Assembly (NCBI GenBank): GCA_041676705.1
Contig: JBAYRL010000001.1
Location: forward strand, 620,001-684,000
Direction of reading: 5' to 3'
DNA length: 64,000 nt
Origin: Acidimicrobiia bacterium
GTDB lineage: Bacteria > Actinomycetota > Acidimicrobiia > Acidimicrobiales > SKKL01
The position numbers and the translations under genes are program-made. How positions within the stretch are numbered: the first letter of the stretch is position 1; each line of letters starts with the position of its first letter. Below are positions 8,420-16,500 of the stretch, one piece after another. The notes under the pieces were generated by a model. That model saw only the letters and a list, made by a program, of their open reading frames with translations. It made no database searches and was not told the DNA's origin.

Positions 8420-8852
8420 AGCAGACAAACTTGACCGTGCTTCAGTACTAATGCTGTTTCCGGCCGCTTTTCTAATCGTTTTGGTATTAGGAGCTTTGGC
8501 TATCGATTCAGCAATGGTGTTCTTGCACCAACGTGAATTAAATAGCGCCGCCAGTGCCGCTGCCAACGATGCCATTGCCCTGGCCGTCGATGTTGAGGCC
8601 ACCCGAGCTGAGGGTAGGGTCATTGTCAACCCGGCCAAACTGGAAGCTGAAATTCACGATTCTTTGGCGCGACGGGGAGTGTTGCCAAATCTTGTGGAAC
8701 CACCGCTAATTATCTTTGAGCCGCCTGATCAGGTACGAGTCGATCTGGCCAGCTGGGCTTCATACATTATTTCCCCAGCACTCCCAGGCAACAAAGACGG
8801 TACCTTGGTACGTGTTTCAGCTACCGCCCGTTTGGTTGTAGATGACGGCTGA
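8412..8852 (+). CDS. TadG-like pilus assembly protein
   Basis: A 146-residue protein starting, in my view, at GTG 8412, which overlaps the previous stop codon. The upstream ATG at 8331 would add 27 residues read from inside the neighbour. RASVLMLFPAAFLIVLVLGA forms the N-terminal helix, followed by HQRELNSAASAAANDAIA, the Ala-rich segment typical of TadG/TadE minor pilins (Tad N-terminal domain). No von Willebrand domain is present, so it is a short TadG. The end overlaps the convergent helicase gene by 32 bp. Confidence 0.72.
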   Translation: MARADKLDRASVLMLFPAAFLIVLVLGALAIDSAMVFLHQRELNSAASAAANDAIALAVDVEATRAEGRVIVNPAKLEAEIHDSLARRGVLPNLVEPPLIIFEPPDQVRVDLASWASYIISPALPGNKDGTLVRVSATARLVVDDG

Positions 8853-10482
8853 TCGGTTTCCGTAGCCACTCTTCTGCCGCAAGAACCCGTTGCTTGAGCT
8901 GCTCAGCATCGGCTTCTGCGATCCGTAGAATTCCAACACCCCGATTGAGCCTCGAGTTGATTTCTTTGTGGCCTAAGCCAGTGATTCGCACCAGTTGCCG
9001 CACCAAATCAGCGTTGATGTCACGAAGTTCTTTCTTAACTTCAGCCAATGGACGCCCATCGGAGGGTACCAGCGAGCGACTTCTGCCCGGCGGAGGAGGT
9101 ACTGGCAGGTCAATGGCGACCGTAGTATCGGGATAGCTGTCGTTTTGGTCTAGATCAGGATCATCGTCGAATGTCGAGACCGTCGGAGCGGTGTCTATCA
9201 CTTGGGCTGAGAGCACCTGGAAGAGCGACTGTTGCTCGCCTTCAACTGGTAGTTCATCAAATGCTGCTGGGTCGCTCTCAGTTTCGTCTCGCTCGCCATC
9301 TTCCCAATTACGACGCAAACTGTGTCGTCGAGATTCAGCTATCGTGCTGGCGAAACGACGGAGCCTGGGGTCATTGGGAATAAAAAGCCAGGCTTTTTCT
9401 TCACGGGCTTTCCCACCGGTGTGGCGCACGAACCTGCCTACTACCTGACGGAAAAACAGCTCGGTCGTAGTGGTGGTCGCAAACACACCCAGCCGAAGGC
9501 GAGGAATGTCAACACCTTCGGAAACCATTCGCACCGCCACTAGCCATGGGGCATCGCCATCGGCAAAAGCCGCGATTCGTGCTGATGCTTGTGGATCGTC
9601 CGAGGTTACGGCGATTGCCGGGGCGCGAAATCTTATTCGCAGCAGGTCGGCTATGCCCCGGGCGTGATCTTGATCGGTAGCTACCACTAATCCTGCCGCA
9701 TTGCCTTGATCTTGTCGAAGCGCCATAAGACGATCGTTGGCTTGATGAAGCACCGCTGGTAGCCACTCACTCTCTAAACTCAACGCCGTTCGCAATCGCT
9801 GTGCTGAAAGGGTGCTGTTCAAGGCGTCATCAAAGCCAGCTGCTAATTCTGCTCCGTCGGGTGAGGTCCACTCCATGAAACCATCGATCGTAGGGAAGTA
9901 AACCGGACGCACCACCCGGCGGTCATCTAGCGCGGCCTCATAGCCATAGTTAAAATTTGGTTCCGCTTCATCGTTCACATACTGCACAAAGGGAATTGCG
10001 TGGGTATCACTTCGAAACGGTGTGCCTGAGAGTGCGATTCGCCGTGGCGAACCTTCAAAGGCTTCCCTAATAGCAAGACCCCAAGCTCGTTCGTCGCCGG
10101 CATGATGCAACTCGTCTAGAACCACCACACAGCGGGCACTAACTCGGCGGAGCGCCGCCGGATTGGCGGCTACCTGTTGATAGGTCACGGCCACGCCGTG
10201 CATGTCGGTTGGCATACCGCGATTCGATACCCAGTTAGGCTCTAGTTGTAGACCAACCTGGCTAGCGGCGTGGGACCACTGGGTCTTTAGGTGGCTAGTC
10301 GGAGCGACCACCACCACTTGATTTCGTGGGTTTCGGGCGAGATGGCGCAGCACAGCGGTCAGGGCAAAGGTCGTTTTGCCTGCTCCCGGGGTTGCAACCG
10401 CTAAGAAATCAGGATCGGGATGTAGTTCCAGTAGATCAAGAGCTTCTTTCTGCCATCGACGCAGACGCAACGAGCGAGACAT
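8821..10482 (-). CDS. SSL2-type DEAD/DEAH superfamily 2 helicase
   Basis: A 553-residue SF2 helicase (COG1061 type). Motif I is ATPGAGKTT, Ia VVVAPTSHLKTQW, motif II VVLDELHHAG (DELH), motif III ALSGTPFRSD, then motif V SEGVDIPRLRLG and motif VI FFRQVVGRFVRH. The C-terminal 100 residues are acidic, then basic, and contain a VKKELRDINADLVRQLVRITG helical segment. Actinobacterial homologues start MPR..RPWQ, so I prefer ATG 10482 over the in-frame GTG at 10494. It is related to XPB/RadD-like DNA repair helicases, and its substrate is unknown. It converges on the Tad operon with a 32-bp overlap. Confidence 0.9.
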   Translation of the reverse strand: MSRSLRLRRWQKEALDLLELHPDPDFLAVATPGAGKTTFALTAVLRHLARNPRNQVVVVAPTSHLKTQWSHAASQVGLQLEPNWVSNRGMPTDMHGVAVTYQQVAANPAALRRVSARCVVVLDELHHAGDERAWGLAIREAFEGSPRRIALSGTPFRSDTHAIPFVQYVNDEAEPNFNYGYEAALDDRRVVRPVYFPTIDGFMEWTSPDGAELAAGFDDALNSTLSAQRLRTALSLESEWLPAVLHQANDRLMALRQDQGNAAGLVVATDQDHARGIADLLRIRFRAPAIAVTSDDPQASARIAAFADGDAPWLVAVRMVSEGVDIPRLRLGVFATTTTTELFFRQVVGRFVRHTGGKAREEKAWLFIPNDPRLRRFASTIAESRRHSLRRNWEDGERDETESDPAAFDELPVEGEQQSLFQVLSAQVIDTAPTVSTFDDDPDLDQNDSYPDTTVAIDLPVPPPPGRSRSLVPSDGRPLAEVKKELRDINADLVRQLVRITGLGHKEINSRLNRGVGILRIAEADAEQLKQRVLAAEEWLRKPISRHLQPNGR

Positions 10483-10613
10483 GAGAGGTCTCACACTATC
10501 GCTGTTTTAGTGCCACCACACAGCTGAACTTGCCCGTCACAATAATAGCTATAGTGATATTTCATTAGTTTTCAACAACTGTTGATATGTCTGTGGATAC
10601 CTGACAACATCTA

Positions 10614-12110
10614 GTGATGGATGATGAACTCTTTAACCTTGAGATCGATCAAGAAGGTGTTCGGCCCATCATCACTAAGCGTGCGCAGGGCGACAATTGT
10701 GCTCGACTTGTTCACGAGGCCGCCATGCTTCGTGCTGCCCGCCACCCCGGAGTGGTCTCATTGGTCGACAGTGAGAATGATGATGACTGCCAACTCCAAA
10801 TGTACTTTGTCGGTTCTCGAACCTTGGCCGGTTTGGGCAGGGTGGAACCAAAGAGGGCCGCAGCCCTAGTGGCAGCGGTGGCTGCGACCGTTGCCGATCT
10901 ACATGAATTGGGAATTGCCCATTCACGCTTGAGCGCAGATCATGTGATCGTGGCTGCTGATGGCCGTCCAGTGCTGTGCGGGTTCGGTGAGGCTTACTTC
11001 ATTTCTAGCGTGGTAGAGGGTGCCAGCGATGTAGCGGCCCTAGGTAGATTGTTGTACGACTTGGTGTCGACCAATGAAGCCACCTTTGAGTTTCCCGAAC
11101 GGCCAAGTCGCAAAGCATCATCACGGGCCACCTTGCGGGCACCTCTGTTGAACTTGGCCGAACAAGCCATGGAAAGCGATCCACGACGACGGCCTAGCGC
11201 CCGTCAATTTAGCGACCTCATCCAAGACACGGTGCCTGATGCTTCCTTAGTGGGAGATTCGAGCAGCAGCCATGGTGGTCTCACCGCACATAACTTAACC
11301 GAACCCCAACCGTGGTCTGGTCTCACCAGGGTCTCCCGAGGTTTTGTAGGTGATGGGGCATCAGGTGGGGCCATAGTCGCAATATTGGCGGGTGCACTTT
11401 GCCTCTTTATCGCTGGCGGAGCGTGGTTCCTGCGTTCGGATTCGGGCTCCGACCCCGAACTGGCCTACCAAGCACTCGACAACGGGGCACTCAGTCCAGC
11501 TGACGAAGCCACTCTGACCGCGCCTAATCAAACAATCCCAGAATATTCTCCCGCAGGTTCGTCAACCGCCACTGTTCCCACCGTTCCCACTGTTCCCACC
11601 GATAGCGCTTCCACCGCCGAAGCCGAGGAAGCGGGGGAAGAACCTGCCACATCAAACCTCCTTATAGATTTGGCTAAAGGGTGCTCGGTCAGCCCTGACA
11701 GTTCGGCGGTTGGCCCAAATGGCACCGATTGCGCCGTCGACCTACGTTTCACCGGCACGATCTTGGCCATTAACGATGAGGCGTTCGACTTCGGTGAAGA
11801 CGACTTGGCCGTCGCGATTGGTGATTTCGCCTGCAACAACCACGTGCGTCCGGCTGTAGCCAACCGCGGCAGTGGCTATGTATATTTATTCGACTCGTGG
11901 GCAACCCCAAACACCGAAGTTTCTGCCTTGGTCGTGGGCCAGGTGGATGGCCTTCGCCAGCTACTGGCCGAACCTGGCCCCGGCGGATGTAACCAACTTA
12001 TTGCGCTAGATAATTGGGGAATTCGCCACACTCTTAGTCTTCCAGGTGATCTGGCAACGACTACTAACCCACCAAACCCCGGTGACCCTGCTAAACCCGA
12101 AGGGGCGTGA
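10614..12110 (+). CDS. Membrane-anchored pseudokinase-like protein
   Basis: A 498-residue protein with a protein-kinase-like fold at residues 1-210, a Ser/Pro/Thr linker, one membrane helix at about 253-275, and an extracytoplasmic region with a VPT repeat and a Cys-containing domain (about 345-480). The catalytic loop reads HSRLSADHVIV where kinases have HRDLKPxN, so the catalytic Asp and the metal-binding Asn are lost. The DFG position is GFG. It is therefore a probable pseudokinase that senses or scaffolds. Start is GTG 10614 or ATG 10617. The LysM gene follows 3 bp later, which suggests a cell-envelope role. Confidence 0.78.
   Translation: MMDDELFNLEIDQEGVRPIITKRAQGDNCARLVHEAAMLRAARHPGVVSLVDSENDDDCQLQMYFVGSRTLAGLGRVEPKRAAALVAAVAATVADLHELGIAHSRLSADHVIVAADGRPVLCGFGEAYFISSVVEGASDVAALGRLLYDLVSTNEATFEFPERPSRKASSRATLRAPLLNLAEQAMESDPRRRPSARQFSDLIQDTVPDASLVGDSSSSHGGLTAHNLTEPQPWSGLTRVSRGFVGDGASGGAIVAILAGALCLFIAGGAWFLRSDSGSDPELAYQALDNGALSPADEATLTAPNQTIPEYSPAGSSTATVPTVPTVPTDSASTAEAEEAGEEPATSNLLIDLAKGCSVSPDSSAVGPNGTDCAVDLRFTGTILAINDEAFDFGEDDLAVAIGDFACNNHVRPAVANRGSGYVYLFDSWATPNTEVSALVVGQVDGLRQLLAEPGPGGCNQLIALDNWGIRHTLSLPGDLATTTNPPNPGDPAKPEGA
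11571..11600 (+). repeat. 9-bp tandem repeat encoding VPT units
   Basis: Three and a third copies of ACTGTTCCC/ACCGTTCCC within the pseudokinase gene encode a TVPTVPTVPT stretch. It lies in the extracytoplasmic linker just after the membrane helix and probably acts as a flexible spacer that can change in length. Confidence 0.7.
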
Positions 12111-12113
12111 AGA

Positions 12114-12917
12114 ATGCGCAAAATTTCTAAGCATCGTGTTGCGGCTCTCGCCGCTTTGGCCGTCAGCATTGGCGCTATGGCGATGGTACGACACCGAGTG
12201 CCCACCCCTCCGCTAGATCCAGCGGGTTGGCTGTCGTTTATGACAACCACCGACCCGGCGATGGCGTTAGCCGGAGTGCTGGTACCAATGGCGAGCATTA
12301 TGGCGGGCTACTTATTTCTCATCACGCTGATACAGACACTGGCCTCACTCGCAGGTCTGTCCCGCGCCGCTAGATTGTTGCGAAATCTCACGCCGGTGCT
12401 TTGGCGCAACCTGGTATTGCGCCCGGTAGCGGTCGGAGCGATTACCGTCCCTAGTGTTTTTGGTCCCTTGGTAGGCATCGCAGGTGCACAAAACATTGAC
12501 GAGCCAGCCCTCACCATGACCTGGGTGGCTACCCCACCAGCCGCCATCTCATCCAGCTTGGAAGCGCCAGCCTTGGTAATGACGTACGTAGAGCAACCAA
12601 CCTTGGCCATCGAGCTTGAAGAACCGGAATTAGCCACCGCGACGGCCGAGGCCGCTGAGCCTGAGTTTCAGCTAATTGATGGCGAGGCACCAAACATCAG
12701 CAATCACGTTCCGAGCGAATACATCGTCGAACGCGGTGATTCCCTCTGGTCAATCGCCGAGCAACATCTGAAACTCGAATTCGGCCATCGACCTCAGATC
12801 AACCAGATCCACAACTATTGGCGTCGCCTAATTGAAAACAACCTCGATCGTTTACCCGACCCAGGAAATCCCGATCTTATCTATGCTGGGTTGGCGTTGA
12901 TGCTGCCGCAGAATTAA
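12114..12917 (+). CDS. LysM-domain membrane protein
   Basis: A 267-residue protein with an N-terminal hydrophobic segment (about 8-25), a second membrane region at about 48-85 and possibly a third at about 105-125. An acidic Ala/Glu/Thr-rich linker follows, and then a C-terminal LysM-like module: YIVERGDSLWSIAEQHL at about 203-219 and an end that reads GLALMLPQN. LysM binds peptidoglycan sugars. It follows the pseudokinase by 3 bp, so the two probably work together at the cell wall. The end overlaps the convergent regulator by 4 bp. Confidence 0.75.
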   Translation: MRKISKHRVAALAALAVSIGAMAMVRHRVPTPPLDPAGWLSFMTTTDPAMALAGVLVPMASIMAGYLFLITLIQTLASLAGLSRAARLLRNLTPVLWRNLVLRPVAVGAITVPSVFGPLVGIAGAQNIDEPALTMTWVATPPAAISSSLEAPALVMTYVEQPTLAIELEEPELATATAEAAEPEFQLIDGEAPNISNHVPSEYIVERGDSLWSIAEQHLKLEFGHRPQINQIHNYWRRLIENNLDRLPDPGNPDLIYAGLALMLPQN

Positions 12918-13456
12918 CGAGAGGTACCTAAGGTTGGGCTAGTTGACAGCTTGGCCTCGGTCTCTTCGGGCGACAGGCCCAGGATGCATGCAATTGCCCG
13001 CAGGTCGTCACGCCGCACAGTGAGCACGCGTCCGTTGAAATCTTGGCGTTCCACTTGAATCATCGCGACGAAACGGCTCAGTGCGTCTTTGCTGCTGTGA
13101 CTGACGGCGGCGACTTTTGCTAAATCGATTGAAAATGCAGGACGCCTTATACGATCACGAAGATCGATGACATCGCTCTCAACCGAAGCGCCCTTGGCTG
13201 CCTCATTAGGCAATAACTGTGAAACGGGGACGTCGTAAAGCTGGGCCAATCGGCAGAGTCGACTCACCGAAATGGAGCGCTCACCACGCTCGTAAGCACC
13301 TAGCACCGAGGCTTTGAACTCGTCGCTCGAGCGGGCTTCCACATCTTGAAGCGACCAACGCTTTTGCATCCGAATGTCGCGCAGCCGTTCACCCAAGCCA
13401 GCACAAATGTCGCCGTTTGGTTTGGCGGGTGGTTCCAATGAAGATGGTGAAGCCAT
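12914..13456 (-). CDS. BldD-like XRE-family transcription regulator
   Basis: A 180-residue protein with an XRE helix-turn-helix at about 20-80: LGERLRDIRMQKRWSLQDVE, then AYERGERSISVSRLCRLAQLYDVPVSQLLP. The C-terminal half (about 95-170) matches the pattern of actinobacterial BldD-like proteins, including VLTVRRDDLRAIACILGLSPEE. In Streptomyces BldD is a c-di-GMP-dependent master regulator, but I do not see its RXD-X8-RXXD signature clearly, so c-di-GMP binding is not claimed. It is transcribed alone and converges on the LysM gene. Confidence 0.82.
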   Translation of the reverse strand: MASPSSLEPPAKPNGDICAGLGERLRDIRMQKRWSLQDVEARSSDEFKASVLGAYERGERSISVSRLCRLAQLYDVPVSQLLPNEAAKGASVESDVIDLRDRIRRPAFSIDLAKVAAVSHSSKDALSRFVAMIQVERQDFNGRVLTVRRDDLRAIACILGLSPEETEAKLSTSPTLGTSR

Positions 13457-13589
13457 TAACGCTCTCTGTTCTGTACGTCAGCGACCATGACGCACCAAAA
13501 TCACAACGACGTAACTTTAACCGCTGTGCGTGGTTGCTTCAACGCTTTAAGCCGGTTTATGGTCCGATTATAGCCACTCTGAGTGAACG

Positions 13590-14264
13590 TTAACGTTGGC
13601 CGACCAGATAGACCGCCGCCACCAGCGCCGCCGTTTCCGCCCTCAAGACGTAGTCACCTAAGCCAACCGTGACCGAGAGCGCCTCTACCTCCCGCTCACT
13701 CCAACCGCCCTCAGGACCAACCACAATGGTTTCTGGCAGCACGGTGGGCCTCCCACCTCCACGCTCAGCTCGCGCCACAGATGGTTGTGCCATCACCTCT
13801 AGAGCGGGGCAAATACCCTCGAGCGTTGGAAGCCAGCAGCGTCGTGACTGCATGGCGGCCTCACGTGCCACCAGGCGTAAGCGGCTTAATGCCTTCTCGG
13901 CCCGCTCCCCTTCCCACCGCACCACAGAACGATCAGAGCGCAGCACTATAATCCGATCCACGCCGATCTCTGTCAGCTTCTGAACGGTCCATTCGGGGCG
14001 ATCGCCCTTAACCGGCGTGAAACCAACGGCCGCTAATGGCAGCAAGCGTTCCGACACGTGAATTTCGCTCGTGGTTTCTAAAGCGGTGCCAAATCGAGCC
14101 TCGACCCAACGCCCGTGCCCATCACTCACCGTGAGCGGATCACCGGCCCTTAGGCGCAATACCCGTTGCAAGTGATGTCGGTCAGCATCGTCGAGAAGCG
14201 GATTTTCCAGATCTTCCACGAAGACATGGGGCCCGCCCTTGCCATCAGGTGTGGAGTACTCCAT
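13590..14264 (-). CDS. rsmE: 16S rRNA m3U1498 methyltransferase RsmE
   Basis: A 224-residue SPOUT-class methyltransferase that methylates U1498 of 16S rRNA. The SAM-binding knot is clear: IVVGPEGGWSEREVEAL at about 180-195 and LRAETAALVA near the end. The basic PUA-like N-terminal part includes HHLQRVLRLRAGD. The length is slightly short for the family (about 240). It is the last gene of the hrcA-dnaJ-rsmE operon, 11 bp after dnaJ, a common arrangement. Confidence 0.93.
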   Translation of the reverse strand: MEYSTPDGKGGPHVFVEDLENPLLDDADRHHLQRVLRLRAGDPLTVSDGHGRWVEARFGTALETTSEIHVSERLLPLAAVGFTPVKGDRPEWTVQKLTEIGVDRIIVLRSDRSVVRWEGERAEKALSRLRLVAREAAMQSRRCWLPTLEGICPALEVMAQPSVARAERGGGRPTVLPETIVVGPEGGWSEREVEALSVTVGLGDYVLRAETAALVAAVYLVGQR

Positions 14265-14275
14265 TGGTGCCGACG

Positions 14276-15397
14276 CTACTTGAACGCCGACTTAATTTTG
14301 GCGAAAAAACCTTCGTCCGGTGAGGCCACGTTGTCGCCCATTTCAGTAGCAAAGGCCCTCAGCAGCTCTTCTTGTTTGTCGTTTAGTTTCTTGGGAATCG
14401 AAATCCCGATCTTCACTAAAATATCTCCCCTACTACGGCCATCAACCGTAGGCACACCATGGCCTCTCAACCGAAAGACGTGGCCACTTGGTGTTCCCGG
14501 AGAAACCACTACTTCTTCTTCCCCATCGAAGGTGTCGATGGGGATACGAGCCCCTAAGGCCGCTTGGGGCATGCTGATTAACAAATCGTGTTCCAAGTCG
14601 CGCCCAACACGAACAAAGCGTGGATCAGGGCGAACTTCTAGATGAACGTACAAGTCGCCCGCGCCACCACCTCGGACTCCAACTGCACCGCGACCACTCA
14701 GGCGAAGCGTCGAACCCGTATCGACCCCAGCAGGGATATCGACAGTGAAGGTTTTGTCTTCAACCACGCGTCCTTCCCCACCGCAGGTTTCGCACGGCTC
14801 GGGGATGATAACCCCGGTGGCGTTACAGGTGGCACAAGGTCCGGCGGTTACCACTTGACCCAGGATTGATTGTCGAACTTGGCGTACGTGACCAGATCCA
14901 CCACAGGTCGCACAGGTGGTGGCCTCGGTACCGGGCTTAGCCCCCGTAGCTTCGCAAGTGTTGCAGGCCACTGCCGTTCGTACACTGACATCAGCTTGGG
15001 TGCCAAATATCGCGTCGCGCAGGTCGATGGTGGTTACCACTTCTAAATCGGGACCACGGCTCGGGCCACTTGGACGCCCCGTACGACCACCGTTGCCAAA
15101 GGGACCGCCACCACCAAAGAAGGCATCGAAAATATCTCCGAAGCCTCCGGCCGCATCGAAGGGTGAACCGCCCATACCGCCTAAGCCAGCCTCACCAAAT
15201 TGGTCGTATTGGCTGCGCTGCGCCGGATCAGAAAGCACCTCATAGGCTTTGGCTATTTCTTTGAACTTGGCTTCAGCATCGGGGTTGTCAGGGTTGGCGT
15301 CGGGATGGTATTCGCGTGCTTTACGCCGATAAGCCTTCTTTATTTCTTCGGCGGTCGCCCCACGGCTTACGCCCAACAACTCATAAAAATCTGACAT
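14276..15397 (-). CDS. dnaJ: Chaperone DnaJ (Hsp40)
   Basis: A 373-residue type I DnaJ that stimulates DnaK ATPase activity. The J domain (1-70) has the HPD motif in AREYHPDANPDN. A Gly/Phe-rich region (about 75-110) and a zinc finger follow, with four repeats: CNTCEATG, CATCGGSG, CATCNATG and CETCGGEG. The C-terminal substrate-binding domains are complete. The second and fourth repeats fit the canonical CxxCxGxG; the first and third lack the first Gly. Its ATG shares one base with the hrcA stop (TGATG), so the two are coupled and under CIRCE control. Confidence 0.97.
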   Translation of the reverse strand: MSDFYELLGVSRGATAEEIKKAYRRKAREYHPDANPDNPDAEAKFKEIAKAYEVLSDPAQRSQYDQFGEAGLGGMGGSPFDAAGGFGDIFDAFFGGGGPFGNGGRTGRPSGPSRGPDLEVVTTIDLRDAIFGTQADVSVRTAVACNTCEATGAKPGTEATTCATCGGSGHVRQVRQSILGQVVTAGPCATCNATGVIIPEPCETCGGEGRVVEDKTFTVDIPAGVDTGSTLRLSGRGAVGVRGGGAGDLYVHLEVRPDPRFVRVGRDLEHDLLISMPQAALGARIPIDTFDGEEEVVVSPGTPSGHVFRLRGHGVPTVDGRSRGDILVKIGISIPKKLNDKQEELLRAFATEMGDNVASPDEGFFAKIKSAFK

Positions 15398-16395
15398 CAG
15401 CCCTCACTCAGGCGGTGACTCAAACGTTGGCTTACCACGGCCACGGCGGCCAGTGCCTGCGGATAATTCATGCGGGTCGGACCAAGCACGCCAATGGTAC
15501 CTACGTCTTCGCCATCTACTTCATAGGGTGCCACGACCAAGGAACATTCGGCCAAAGGCTCGACTCCAGTTTCGGAACCAATAGCTACCGTGAGCCCACG
15601 ATCGATCACGTCTCGTAGCAACGTCACCACCACTATTTGTTGTTCGAGAATGGTGAGAACCTGCCGAATTGTCTCTACGGCCTGAAAACCGTCAACCATA
15701 AGAGACGTACCACCGACATAGACCGCATCGGACTCACTTGGCTCGCTTCTAAGGCCACCTAGAGCGGCCTCCAGCACCGAGTCGAGCTCTCCATCGCCGG
15801 TGCTGGCGATGCCAGGCAAAGCTGAAATTGATGATCCAACCAACTCTTGGTTCAACAATGTAGAAGCTGCGCTGAGAGTCTCATCGTCAACATCGGTGAA
15901 CGTTTCAAAACTTGACTTGTGCACGGCCCCACTGGATAGAACGCCAACGACCAACACGGTGCGCCCGCTCAGTGCCACTAATTGCACCGAAAGCAGGCTC
16001 GCCACTTCAGCGGGTGGGGCCACCACGACCGCTGCTTGTTTGGTGATGGCTGACAAAAGGCGGCTGGTATCAGCCAACATCGCCTCTAGCTCGCCGTGAG
16101 TCCGGTTAAAAAAGTTCTGAATCTGATCGTTTTGGGCGTGCTCTAAGGGCCGTGAGGCAGGCAGGTGATCAACAAAGAAACGGTAGCCCTTTTCAGTGGG
16201 AATGCGTCCGGCGCTGGTATGAGGTTGCACCAGGTACCCTTCGGATTCCAAAACTGACATTTCATTTCTTACCGTGGCCGAAGAAACTGCCACCGCTGGA
16301 CTAGCGGCCACCAAGCTGGAGCCTACGGGTGAAGCGGTGCGAATGTACTCTTCCACTACGGCACGGAGGATCGAGGCCTTGCGATCATCCAACAT
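15397..16395 (-). CDS. hrcA: Heat-shock repressor HrcA
   Basis: A 332-residue HrcA that binds the CIRCE operator and represses heat-shock genes. The N-terminal winged helix contains LRAVVEEYIRTASPVGS and SSATVRNEMSVLESEGYLVQPHTSAGRIPT, cited here as separate landmarks, followed by KGYRFFVDHL. The GAF-like middle and C-terminal dimerisation region are present, ending near GPTRMNYPQALAAVAVV. A CIRCE element lies 35 bp upstream, so the gene is autoregulated. The GGGAGGA ribosome binding site is at about 16408-16414. Confidence 0.97.
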   Translation of the reverse strand: MLDDRKASILRAVVEEYIRTASPVGSSLVAASPAVAVSSATVRNEMSVLESEGYLVQPHTSAGRIPTEKGYRFFVDHLPASRPLEHAQNDQIQNFFNRTHGELEAMLADTSRLLSAITKQAAVVVAPPAEVASLLSVQLVALSGRTVLVVGVLSSGAVHKSSFETFTDVDDETLSAASTLLNQELVGSSISALPGIASTGDGELDSVLEAALGGLRSEPSESDAVYVGGTSLMVDGFQAVETIRQVLTILEQQIVVVTLLRDVIDRGLTVAIGSETGVEPLAECSLVVAPYEVDGEDVGTIGVLGPTRMNYPQALAAVAVVSQRLSHRLSEG

Positions 16396-16429
16396 CTAGT
16401 GCACCATCCTCCCAACGCATTCGGTTTCG

Positions 16430-16456
16430 TTAGCACTCTATGCTATCGAATGCTAA
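16430..16456. promoter_or_regulatory. CIRCE operator (HrcA binding site)
   Basis: TTAGCACTC, nine bases, then GAATGCTAA: the CIRCE inverted repeat with one change from the consensus right arm GAGTGCTAA. It lies between lepA and hrcA and is placed to repress the hrcA-dnaJ-rsmE operon. Confidence 0.93.
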
Positions 16457-16500
16457 CGATTCCGGCCTAGGTCGCGACCGGTTGGTGGCGGCTGCGTCTG

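Noticed and set aside
11571..11600. CRISPR-like repeat array
   Set aside because: The units are 9 bp, directly adjacent and in frame in a coding region; they encode VPT repeats.
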